This document shows, one piece after another, positions 12,430-23,095 of a stretch of 64,000 bases of DNA. The translations under genes were made by a program, and so were the position numbers. Each line of letters opens with the position of its first letter. The first letter of the stretch is position 1. The stretch covers positions 1,934,838,199 to 1,934,902,198 of the forward strand of contig NC_056735.1 in NCBI RefSeq assembly GCF_019279795.1, given 5' to 3'. The notes beneath the pieces are model-generated. The model worked only from the letters and a program-made list of their open reading frames with translations, was not told the DNA's origin and did no database searches. Source of the stretch: Protopterus annectens (lineage: Eukaryota; Chordata; Ceratodontiformes; Protopteridae).

Positions 12430-12583
12430 ATGAGATCTGGAGTATCTAGGAGAGGGGCACTGTGGGTAGGTTCTTAGCTGAGTGTTGTTGGCTTGCGCGA
12501 GCTGGAGAATGGCCATATCGGTTCCGAGGATGGAACCGAGGGCCTATCTGTAATGTATGAACAAAAGATTTACACCATCAGAT
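12430..12583. repeat. DIRS right inverted terminal repeat
   Basis: Inverted counterpart of 5943-6110. The outer end is placed at CACCATCAGAT by comparison with the internal complementary region at 6310-6350. Confidence 0.8.
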
Positions 12584-13589
12584 CATAGAATTATGCTATC
12601 ATATTAATACACGAACTCTAGAAGAGATTTCTTAGCCAATTAAGAATGTGAGTAGTCAGGTTAACTTTATTTCATGCCATTAAGCAACTGTACCTTGAAG
12701 GAATATGTTGCTAGGCAACATCATTAAACCACACTATATCGCGTAGATGTCATCCATTAAGAAACAGGATGACAGAAAAAACAAATGTGAATTTTATCAT
12801 TGCAGATACATATACCACATTTTGTCATCAAGATAAAAAAGAAACAGAACTGATGTTCTACAATACACATATAATTATTCTGTGCAGTGCAAAAGTTCAA
12901 GTGAATACTGCAGTAGCTATCTAAACAGCAAAGATAAGTAGGTGCAAGCCATGATTCCCTGTGAAACATCTCCCAATACTGAAGAAAGGTCCAGGGAGAG
13001 TTTGTCTAGCCTGTTTGAGAGAGAGAGGCATATACAGGGAACCAAAGTAGCAGATTGACTAGAGGATCACACGCCTATCTCATAAGCCACGAAAATTCTC
13101 TCGGAAGCTACTGAAGTGAAAAATAATGAGAAATGGCACATTTTAAATAACTACATTTATGTAACCAAAACAAAGTTTACAATACCACTAGCAGAACAAT
13201 GCCAATAGCCTATTTAGTGAAAGGAAATGCAAAAAGTACCAAAACTTCAATGAAGTAGTTATTTTGCTCCCGGACAGTCCCCTAAACCACAACACCAAAG
13301 AAATATGTACTATTCAAGTAATATTTAATATACCAACTAGACATATACTAGAAAGGTGCTATTGCCACCCTTACTATGGGTGTAGATGACCACTATTTTA
13401 AACCATATTTAACATACTAGCATAACAACTAAACATATAGTGAAAAGCTACTATTGTCACTATTACTAATGGTGTAAGTGGCTAGTATTATATACTATAT
13501 TTAACATATTAGTAAGAAGAATTAAACAAAGTGAAACATTAAAGAAATTTAAAATAAATTGTATATACTTTTGTTCCCCTGAAGTTTTA
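12584..13589. other. No recognised feature
   Basis: AT-rich intergenic sequence. The 70-codon minus-strand frame at 12757-12969 is Cys/aromatic-rich and has no recognisable domain. Short loosely repeated phrases occur near 13320-13510 (two similar stretches around ACTATTGTCACTATTACT and GCTATTGCCACCCTTACT about 85 bp apart). Confidence 0.5.
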
Positions 13590-13814
13590 ATTAAGCTTTT
13601 GTGGATTCTTTGAGAGAGTTAGAAGAAACTAAGTTTTTAAGATCATTTTTTTGTTTTTTCTTCTTCTCATCAGTCCAAATATTTTTTTCAGAAGATCGTT
13701 TTAAAGATGAGGATGATGTCCATTCCATATCTTCCAATATTTTGATGATGTTGTTCTTGATAAAGGCAGATGCTTCCTCGAAGTTATTTAAATTTCTAAT
13801 ATCATTTCATTGGT

Positions 13815-14005
13815 TCATATGTTCATAGGTAGGTACTAGGCTATCGACCCTGGGGCCTAAACAAGCCCAGCCAAAAAGGTACCCTGGCTTTTGCCACCCA
13901 AGAAAATTATTTTCCTGTGCCACTGTCGAGCAGAGCCACAGAGGTGATCCCCAGGATGAATTTCCTATTTCTGATTTTAGCAGGATAGACAAGCTGGGTT
14001 TTTAT
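13815..14005 (-). mobile_element. CR1 3'-end fragment
   Basis: Minus-strand 3' tail of the same CR1 family as 15788-19770. The terminal repeats (TATGAACC-like, seen as GGTTCATATGTTCATAGG) are followed by TACTAGGCTATCGACCCTGGGGC and a shared block ending CACAGAGGTGATCCCCAGG. About 190 bp long and inserted within the L1 ORF1 remnant. Confidence 0.75.
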
Positions 14006-14125
14006 TTTGTTTTACTTAAGAAGTTTCACCAGTGGCCAAGTTTTCTTCCTCAATTCCAAGACTCTGGAGGATTAGTCATTGTCAAATCTTATTTGACTTT
14101 GATTGTAGGTTAAGGGACTCTTTCC

Positions 14126-14679
14126 TCAAGCAGATTTAAGTATAAGTTCTTTGTCCAGAAAGGATATAAAATTTACTACAATAGATCTTGGTGGAGCCGT
14201 AGGTGAGGAAGGAATGGGTTTACCTATAGCTCTGTGTACCCTCTCTATGCCAATGGATAAGCCTTCTTTCAAATCTAATATTTCAGGTAGCCAATAATTT
14301 AAAAACCTAATACTGTCCTCACCTTCTGATTTCTCTGGAAGACCAAAGATCCTTATGTTTGTTCTCCTTCCTCTATTCTCCAAGTCATCTATTTTGTTAA
14401 TTAAACAATTATTTTGCTGAAGAAAGAATTCAGTATGATTTTCTTCCTCTTTAAGTCTCCCATCAATGTCAGATAATGAGGTTTCAATGTCAGTTATTTT
14501 GGTTTGTTGTTGTAGTATTTCTTTAAGCACATCGGTTTGTTTTTGGCAGCTATCTTTTAGGTTGTCTAAATTGTCCTTAAACTTATCCATTTTTATAGAT
14601 AGCTCCTATAACGTGGCTGACATCAATTGTATCTCCTTTTTCAGTGAATATTCAGAGTGGGAGTTCATTGAGTTACTCA
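14126..14679 (-). pseudogene. L1 ORF1p remnant
   Basis: ORF1p of L1 is an RNA-binding chaperone with a coiled coil, an RRM and a C-terminal domain. Here a coiled coil rich in Leu/Ile/Asp/Lys heptads (DKFKDNLDNLKDSCQKQTDV... to CLINKIDDLENRGRR) leads into an RRM-type segment (TNIRIFGLPEKSEGEDSIRFL...IERVHRAIG... IVVNFISFLDKELILKSA). ENRGRRTNIRIFGLPE is the best family marker. An in-frame stop about 24 codons after the likely first Met (near 14605) separates the start from the coiled coil. The C-terminal domain is displaced by the CR1 insertion. Inactive. Confidence 0.75.
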
Positions 14680-14993
14680 TTTCCACAATGATGAAGTAAT
14701 CTCCAAGTTGTTTTGACAGGAAAATATCAACACATTTTCTTCAAATTTGAGATGTAGATAGTGTATGTCTTTCTTAATACAGTTGTATTGTTTTAATTTG
14801 ATAAGATAGATTATTTTCCTGTATTTTAGAATGATCTTTTGGAGCTTCAAAAAGATGCTGCTATCAGTTAGCCAACTAGGCTCCGCCCCCTTAAGTTAAA
14901 TTTTCTGACGGATTTGAAGTCTGAAACTCAAATGTATGTAATTATTTATTGACATCAGTCCCAAAATCATCCCAATGATATTATAGAAAACCA

Positions 14994-15160
14994 GCAGAAA
15001 AATACAACCGCATTGAGAAAAGACTTTTAATACAAAAAACAGCAAAGCTTTCGGGTCTATACCCTTCCTCAATGCTAAATACAAATTTTGCTTTGCTGTT
15101 TTTTGTATTAAAAGTCTTTTTTCAATGTGGTTGTATTCTACTGCTGCTTTTTGTTTCCAG
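14994..15160. mobile_element. Minimal palindromic Penelope-like insert
   Basis: A 167-bp insertion flanked by the 15-bp direct repeat TATTATAGAAAACCA (14979-14993 and 15161-15175). The outer parts are inverted repeats of each other (AATACAACCGCATTGAG...ACAGCAAAGC against GCTTTGCTGT...CAATGTGGTTGTATT), with arms of about 48 bp. The centre (15045-15078) holds a hammerhead-like motif on the minus strand. A long inverted repeat with a hammerhead-like core and a 15-bp duplication resembles two inverted pseudo-LTR ends of a PLE with no coding part. Confidence 0.6.
15045..15072 (-). ncRNA. Hammerhead-ribozyme-like motif (degenerate)
   Basis: On the minus strand: TTGAGGA (core CUGANGA with its first C changed to U), then a stem GGGT/ACCC with loop ATAG, then GAAAGC. 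Matches the hammerhead plan, but with the first core base substituted, so self-cleavage is doubtful. Confidence 0.45.
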
Positions 15161-15175
15161 TATTATAGAAAACCA

Positions 15176-15787
15176 CACATTTTATAAGGAACATACCAAA
15201 AGATATAAGGCAAAAGTCTGGAATACTGTGAAAATCTGGACAGTTTAGAGGTTTGAAATTATGTTTGTGGTCCAAACAAAGTAGAGGACAGTGTATACAG
15301 TGCAGAGTATTGTAAAATCCCATTTATAGCATTCTGTGCTAATGTTGTGTAAATGTTCTGTAGGAGTACATGGACTTCCATGTAAAATAAACACTCAGGG
15401 AATGTGTGGCTAATGAATAGGGACACACAGAATAATTATTGGAATGAACACAAGGAAAGAGGCAGGTGAAACAACCTAATGTACAGCAGATGAGGGCATG
15501 TCAATGGAAAATAGTTGTAGCAGCAACACCAGTCACATATCAATATGATATAGTACGGACTGCACAGTGAAAACGTGTATTATGTGACTGTCATACATGG
15601 TGATATAACAATGGGGAAGATGTCTGTGTGAGATAAGCATCCTTATATGAACAATGCAGATGACATCTATCAGGGACATTATATACAATTGGGGTAGGGA
15701 GCATTTTGTGAAGCTGTGCAAACTGATTTGCCTGAATATAACGGTAACCTGAGCAGATTTTTTCAGCAAGTAGGACACAGGTAAAGG
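15176..15787. other. No recognised feature
   Basis: About 600 bp between the palindromic insert and the CR1 tail. Only short frames without domains. Confidence 0.5.
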
Positions 15788-15906
15788 CTCATAGGTTCAT
15801 AGGTTCATACTAGGCTATCTGCCCTAGGGCATTTATAAGCCTAGCCAGAGTGTGTTTGGCTTTCACCACCCATTTTAAATTAATTTTGCTATGCCTTTTT
15901 TTGAGG

Positions 15907-18808
15907 TTAGTATACTGTGCCTATGTCTAACAGTGACACAGAAGTGATAACCGGGGTAAACCTACGATCTCCCATCCACTCATCAAGATTCCTCTTGAAG
16001 AGAGTCAATGTGGGACTCTGCCTAACCTGGACTGGGATTTTATTCCAGAGTGAAGGGAGCCGCTGGGTTATGAATCTGTCCCTCCAGCATGTCCTATTTA
16101 TTTCAGTGCTGAGGTTCAAGTCTCTCGAGCACGTAGCTCGATGGGATTTGGATTTTCTGAGGTGCAGCATGTCCATTAATTCCGGGTTGGACATGGCTTT
16201 ATCGTCAGGCACAGATCGCCTCTGAGCAGGCGGTATGCCACTGAGTAGAGCTGGAGTTTCTTTAACCGGGCAGCATATGGCATCTGTTTGAGCCCTTTGA
16301 TCCTCTTGGTGAGGTACTTTTGGGGTCTTTCCAGTTGCTGCAGGTGTCTGGTAAGGTACATCCCAAAGGGGCATTGTACTCAATTATGGGCCTGATGAGG
16401 GATGAGTAAAGAGGCACGATGACCTCCCCTGATCTAGATGTGAATCCCTTCATGATTAGGTGGGCTATATAAAATGATTTTCTAACCACTTTGGCCATGT
16501 GGTTGTCAAATGAGAGATTGCTATCAACTTGGGTCCCCAGGTCCCTAATGACTTCTTCTGTACTTAATGGATTACCACCTATGTGGTAATTTGTGGGCAC
16601 TTTGTTTTGCCAAAGGGATGACTATACACTTTTTGGCATTTAGCTTGAGGCCATGGCTCTGGCACCAGTTGTCTGTTTCTATGAGGCCCTTTTGGAGGAT
16701 GCTTGTGTCGGCTGGAGAGTTGATTATGGCGCCCAGTTTGCAGTCATCTGCGAACTTGGCCAGCCACAGTCCTTCCATGTTGGCCTGTACCACCGAGAAA
16801 TATATACCAAACAAGAGAGGTCCCAGGACTGAGCCTTGTGGGACGCCACTTGTAACTGGTTTGGACTCTGACATGGCTCCAGAAATTCTAACCATGTGAG
16901 TTCTGTCCTTGAGCCAGTTTGCAACCCATCTAGTGACATAGGGGTTTATATTTAAGCTGGTGAGCTTATCTATAATGCCCGAGTGGGGTATTGTATCGAC
17001 GGCTTTTGTGAGGTCCAGGTAGGCTGTGTGGACCACCTTCCCCTCGTCAATGGCCTTGGTGACTGTTTCAAAGAAATCGACCAGGTTTAAGAGGCAGGAT
17101 CTGCCCTTAACAAAGCCAAACTGGGTAGTATCCAGTGTCTGTAGGTCCCCAATATCTTTATTTATGAGGTCCATGATGATCCTTTCCATAGCTTTGCAGA
17201 CCAAGCTAGTCAGGCTTATGGGGCGATAGTTTCCAGGATCCGTTGAGGCACCACCTTTGTGGAGAGGGACCACTGTTGCTGTACGCCACTCTTTGGGTAC
17301 ATATCCTGTAGTAAGGCTAAGATTGAACAGTAGTTTTATGTTTGGGTTTAGCTCTTCTTGGAGTTCATGTAGGACGCAGCCCGGGACGCCATCTGGTCCC
17401 ATTGATGCTGTGTTTTTTGCTTTGGAGAGGGCGGCTCTTACCTGAGCATCTGAGATGTCAGGGGGGCAGCACTCTGTTGGGATAGATATTTGCACTTTTG
17501 GTGGGGAGGGGGGGAGAAGTTTGCACTGAACCTGTCAGCTAGGATGTTGGCAATGTCTGTGGGCTCGGTGTATTTTTTGTCATTTTGGACTAATTCTGAG
17601 CATATTTGGGAATTCCCACCCATGTTCCTAACATAACTAAAGAAAGACTTGTGATTATCCTTAGTGTCCTGTGCAATTTATCTCTCGAAGCTGGCCTTAG
17701 ACGATTTTATAAGTGCCCGTAGTTTTTTGCTAATACTGATCAGAGATGCCTTCCCTTTTTGGGATTTTGCTCTATCATGTAGTAGCTTCCTCCTTCTATT
17801 GTATAGTTTGTTTATGGCTGGGGTCCACCAGACAGGACGTCTGCCTTTGGAGGATTGGGTCTTGATTTTATTTGGGATTGCATGATCCATGCATTCCTGA
17901 AGGTGTTCATAGAATGCGTTTACAAAGGATTCTGCGGTCTTGGCCATATTTTCCACAGGCCTGGGGGCTTTGAAGGATTCTGCCTTGGTTTTGAGGCATG
18001 TGAAATTTGCTTTAGAGAAGTTTTTCACAGTGGTTTTCTGGGCAGGGGGTGGGGTCGGGATGTGAATATCCAGTGAGATTAGTTTATGGTCTGATCTTAC
18101 CAGTGAGGGATACACTTCTGGTCTGGAGCATAGTGTCCCCATGTTGGTGATGATCAGGTCCAGTATGTTTTCCCCTCTTGTGGGAGTGGTAACAAGTTGT
18201 TCCATAGCATTTGAGTTTATAAATTCTAGGAACCTTTGGGCTAGGGTGTTGGAGCTAGAGTAATGCTCCCAGTCTATGTTTGGGTAGTTAAACTCGCCCA
18301 ATATAATGGTGTTTGGAGAGACTTTCATATTTTCCAGTATTCTCAGGAAGGCCGAGTGGGGTTCCTGTGTTTGGGAGGGTGGTCTGTAGCAGGCTATAAA
18401 CTGGAAGGCAGTTTTACCCACTGTTAGTTGCACATGGATAGTCTCTGATGCTTCATGCTGTGCCACCAACCTGGAGGTGTGAGTATTTTTGACGAATATT
18501 GATACTCCCCCTCCTTTTGTGGTTCGGACCAAGTTTTGGGGCCGAAAAGCATGGTATGAGGTATAACCTGGTAGTGTTGGGGTGCTCTCGGGAGCCTTGA
18601 ATCAGGTTTCTGTTACTGCACAGATATCGATGTTCTCCATGCTAAGGAGAGTTTTGAGTGCATGCATCTTGAGGTTTAGACTACTGGCTTTGAGTAGCAT
18701 TACTCTTAGTTTCTTATCCCTTGTGATACCTATGGAGGTGGGTTTGTCTTTTGAGCCTTGCCTAAAAAAGGCACTATGGGGGTAGCAAGAGCCTTTGCCA
18801 ATATCCAA
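15907..18808 (-). pseudogene. CR1 ORF2: APE endonuclease and reverse transcriptase, broken
   Basis: Minus-strand order: an APE-type endonuclease (about 18760-17990; ICAVTET, ACYRPPSQ, GEFNYPNIDW, SDHKLISLDIHI), a linker, and a reverse transcriptase (about 17495-16580) with WRTATVVPLHKGG, YRPISLTSL, LDLTKAVDTIPH (motif A, Phe to Val), SGVPQGSVLGPLLF and FADDCKLG (motif C intact). The C-terminal region follows (RDLGTQVDSNLSFDNHM, PEYNAP-like, LWNKIP). Lesions visible: a TGA in place of the TETW Trp codon near 18602, a TAA near 17676, a frameshift in the G/C run near 17505, and further frameshifts near 16580 and 16300-16380. The element could not move on its own, but few lesions suggest a fairly young copy. 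Confidence 0.85.
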
Positions 18809-19710
18809 AAGCCCAGGGGTGACAGGTGCAAGCCGTCCCTAGCGAAGCATCGTGGCTTGTCGAGCATGTCATCCCAGGCTGACAGGCATTGGATCCCCTT
18901 TGAATGACACCAATACTTAAGCCAATTGTTGAAATTGATCATCTTGTCTTCATATTGTGGCATCATTCTTGGTGAGGGTAAGATGCTACTCAAGGTCAGG
19001 GTCATACCGGCCTGGGCTACATGCTCAGAGAGCTCCTCTATGTCTCTTTTCATGTAGTCCAGGGAGGTACATCTCAGGTCATTCACACCAGCATAGACAA
19101 TGACTGAGTCATATTTGTACTTGCCTTGGAGTGACCTGAGTGCTTGTGTTATGTGGCGGATCCTAGCACCCGACAGGCAGCTCACCGTGACCTTCTCCTT
19201 ATTCAGCCTGGTGAGTGGGTCGTCAGTGTGCCTGACGATAGAGTCACCTATTGCAAGTGTATCAGGTGTGTTGTTTAGCCTTAAGGGCTGTGACTGTTCA
19301 GCACACTGGCATTGTGAGCTATGTATTACACGTGTTTTGTTTTGGGGTAGCGGTTGCTTGGTTGTCTGCTTTGGAGGTCTCTGCTGCTTAGGCAGATTTT
19401 TATTTAGGGCCACCGAGTATGTTTTTGTGTGTTTATGTGTTTGGTTTGTTGTTGTGGTAGGTCTATGTGAGACTGGAATTGTAGTGAGTGTGGTTTCCTT
19501 CTCCTCCTGACTGGTTACACCAGTACTGAGTTGAGAGAGCTTAGCCTCCAGTTTGGCTATATGGTTGCATCTCTCACATGTGTTGGAATTTGTTGGGAGG
19601 AGGAGAGGGTTGTCTGTGTACATGAGGCAGTTGCAACATTGCCTCAAGATTCCCAGATTCACCAGCTGGACCGGAGAGGAGATTGACAACATAAAAAGAA
19701 GTATACACAA
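18730..19710 (-). CDS. CR1 ORF1 protein with SGNH esterase domain
   Basis: A 326-codon uninterrupted frame. Residues 25-48 have Cys pairs (CCNC and CERC) like the zinc-binding N-terminus of CR1 ORF1. A short coiled-coil-like stretch (HIAKLEAKLSQL, about 50-61) and a Thr/Lys/Gln-rich linker (65-135) follow. Residues 152-310 form an SGNH/GDSL hydrolase: GDS with Ser157, the block II glycine in CLSGARI (about 181), GVND with Asn210, and DGLH with Asp292 and His295. All catalytic positions are retained. In this family the esterase domain is thought to aid membrane or RNP association; the exact role is unsettled. The first Met is not certain; Met7 is also possible. Confidence 0.8.
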   Translation of the reverse strand: MCILLFMLSISSPVQLVNLGILRQCCNCLMYTDNPLLLPTNSNTCERCNHIAKLEAKLSQLSTGVTSQEEKETTLTTIPVSHRPTTTTNQTHKHTKTYSVALNKNLPKQQRPPKQTTKQPLPQNKTRVIHSSQCQCAEQSQPLRLNNTPDTLAIGDSIVRHTDDPLTRLNKEKVTVSCLSGARIRHITQALRSLQGKYKYDSVIVYAGVNDLRCTSLDYMKRDIEELSEHVAQAGMTLTLSSILPSPRMMPQYEDKMINFNNWLKYWCHSKGIQCLSAWDDMLDKPRCFARDGLHLSPLGFWILAKALATPIVPFLGKAQKTNPPP

Positions 19711-19984
19711 TCATGGACAATTTCTGAATAATACCACATGTAATCCCATGTCTCTGGCATAAATATGTGATTTAGAGTGATCAGAGAGGGTTCTGCAACA
19801 ACACACTTGTACAACTATTATGACATGTCTACACCCTGTGAGAGTAATCACACACAATGTCCTGACAAAGCACTGTAACATCTGCTGGAGGTATTAGGAG
19901 GGACACTGCTATACCTGTATATGACATCATGATCAATACATGCTAGTTGACTGGTGTGCAAAGCATATATCTGTCTATCCACAA

Positions 19985-21170
<1,186 letters not shown>

Positions 21171-21359
21171 AGCATAATCCACACTGTGACAAATGTTACT
21201 CATGCAATTATTGTTGTTAAACAGCTATGTATGTACTGTGTGCATCACCAGAGTAGGTATCAGACATTCATCTGGTGTAACAACTTGATGGGGTTTCCGA
21301 ACCATCAGCCAGTAATGTTTATACCACAAAAATAAAACCTAGCTATTGCTAATAATATG

Positions 21360-22283
21360 TGTGACAGCTCACTGTGGCAAAGGTGATACACTTCAGTTAC
21401 AAATCCGTGGAAGATGTGTAGTGAGGTACATGAAGAAGGGTGCATTGTACTCAGTTATTGGTGTGATGAAGGCTGTGAACTATGGAGGTATTATGGTCTG
21501 TGATGTAGATGTCCTTCACATACTCGGTAGTTGTGATACATACAAGGGAGTAATCAGCACTGTGGCCACATGCTGGTGTATGTTCCACATACCATCTACT
21601 CCACGACACAGGTCACATACATATTGGTCTGATTATAGGGTGTGATGTCTACATTATACTTGGGTTGTGTGTTTGTTTTTCCTTATGTAAAAATCCCCCC
21701 ATCTCTTTGCGTCATTGCAGGTGTTGTCATGGCTGTGGCAGCAAACTTTGGTGCATGTTGTTACTGACTGTATTACTTTAATATCACTGTTGGAGTGAAT
21801 GATTGCAAACAATCTGCAGTCTTTTAGACAGCTGCTTGGACAAAGACTGTCTATGTAATTTGTGATGTCTGTGACTTAAATAATGGACCGGAAAAGATGT
21901 AGCAGGCATCCCTGATGTACAGACCTGATCACTGGACCTGAAATATAGTTCAATTCACATATTTCAACATATTTCAATGCCATATAAGTCATACAGTAGT
22001 CTTCCTACTTGGTGATCTAGGTGTTTATGTCCACATCTGACTGCGCTGAGTGAATATCTCAGTGTGGATTTATGTCAAATGCCTTGGGCTTGTCAAGTTC
22101 AAAAGGATGATAGTATCGTCATCATGCATGCCCTTGACGACCTCTTTGAGGGCATCTAACAGGCATAACAGACATGATGTAGCCTTAACAATGCACATGG
22201 GTCTGTTGCACGCAACCCAAATATTACCAATGTCCATTTAGTAAATGGTCCATGATGACATGTTGGTCTACCTCATAGATGAG
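21360..22283 (-). mobile_element. Decayed CR1 copy (left part, interrupted by PLE)
   Basis: Diverged minus-strand CR1. About 21420-21560 aligns with 16350-16480 of the intact copy (GAGGTACATGAAGAAGGGTGC; GTGCATTGTACTCAGTTATT). About 22060-22280 aligns with 16985-17200 (TCAAATGCCTTGGGCTTGTC; GGTCCATGATGACATG). The copy is cut at 22283 by the 8.4-kb Penelope-like insertion and resumes weakly at 30749. It is the older layer. Confidence 0.6.
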
Positions 22284-22298
22284 GAGAGTCAGGATGTG

Positions 22299-23095
22299 AA
22301 AAACCAGAAACCCCGGCAGAGCAGCAAAACCAACAGCTTCGTAAAACCTTAAAAATAGTTGTACTCTGAAGCTTAATGTCCTTTAATTCCAAAAATGGAC
22401 AGCCACAATAAATCCACAATACCACAAAGAAAGTACAATGAAAATACTGTTAATTGCTTTCTCCCGGCTTTAATACCAGGCTTTCTCAGAACATTTCATT
22501 TCCTCTCTCCAATGGGTTTAAATACCCAATTGATAAAATCACATGTTCACAGTTCAATGACGAAAATTTCGTCATACACCACAAACATAAATATAAATTG
22601 TAACATGCTGTTTGTTACTTTCATAAGACAATACATAAAACATAAAACTAAATACACGAGACCTGGACTGCACCAAACATTTTTACTAAAATGTTATATT
22701 ATATTCTTTACTAAAATTATATATGTATTTGCATCCTACACTGTCTATTAATTAAAACAGTGTATACATAGGACAATTTATATGTTAATTACAAAGTAAT
22801 AAATAAGATATTTTGTAACTCTTTACAATAAAAACTTTTAACAAAACTTTTTTTAAAAATGAACCTTAAAAATTTTGACGTACCCCTACATCTTTAAAAC
22901 TTATACAAATGTAAAAATGTAAAATGTAACTCAAAATTACAAGAAAAAAACCCCAATGAAAATTAGTAAAACTCGTAGAAAAGGTAAAAAAGGTGAAAAC
23001 TCGTGAAAAAGGGGGGGGGGGAGAGGTGATGGTAAACAACACCGAGGGGTGAGAACAAAATTCTGACAAGAGTAATTACACTAATAACATACGTA
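22299..23095 (-). repeat. PLE pseudo-LTR A / 3' region
   Basis: 3' region of the minus-strand copy. Direct-repeat partner of pseudo-LTR B and inverted partner of C. Contains a hammerhead-like motif at about 22447-22494, in which one core base differs (CTGAGAA). Confidence 0.8.
22447..22494 (-). ncRNA. Hammerhead-like motif in pseudo-LTR A
   Basis: On the minus strand: TGTT, CTGAGAA (core changed from CTGAGGA), stem CCTGG/CCGGG around TATTAAAG, GAAAGC, then TTAACA pairing back to TGTT. It is the most diverged of the three composite copies. Confidence 0.5.

Larger units (their letters stand above)
5943..12583 (-). mobile_element. DIRS tyrosine-recombinase retroelement fossil
   Basis: About 6.6 kb, read on the minus strand, including a 0.25-kb SINE insertion. 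The two ends are inverted repeats of each other (about 5943-6110 and 12430-12583). An internal complementary region at about 6235-6350 carries complements of both ends side by side, which is the circular-junction hallmark of DIRS. The coding order on the minus strand is gag-like with a zinc-knuckle-like motif, then reverse transcriptase and RNase H, then tyrosine recombinase. The element is broken, with several interruptions (at least five by eye) plus the SINE. It looks moderately old: the protein families are still easy to recognise, but the frame is fragmented and the ITRs differ at roughly one base in ten. Confidence 0.85.
13590..14893 (-). mobile_element. L1-clade LINE 5' fragment (5' UTR and ORF1)
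   Basis: On the minus strand the 5' end is marked by GGGGGCGGAGCCTAGTTGGC (about 14890), a start typical of L1 elements. Some 200 bp later comes ORF1 (from about 14679). The C-terminal continuation is seen at 13600-13800 beyond an inserted CR1 fragment (13815-14005). No ORF2 is present, so only the first 1.1 kb or so of the element is retained. Confidence 0.7.
15788..19770 (-). mobile_element. CR1 LINE, nearly full length
   Basis: Minus-strand element of about 4 kb. The 3' end at 15788 carries the 8-bp tandem repeats (TATGAACC) typical of CR1-type LINEs, with no poly(A). Both ORFs are present: ORF1 with an esterase domain (18730-19710), and ORF2 with endonuclease, reverse transcriptase and C-terminal region (15907-18808). 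The exact 5' limit is uncertain. This is the reference copy for the family; fragments occur at 13815, 21360, 30749, 30900, 33172, 59690 and 60370 and in the SINE at 37370. Confidence 0.85.
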
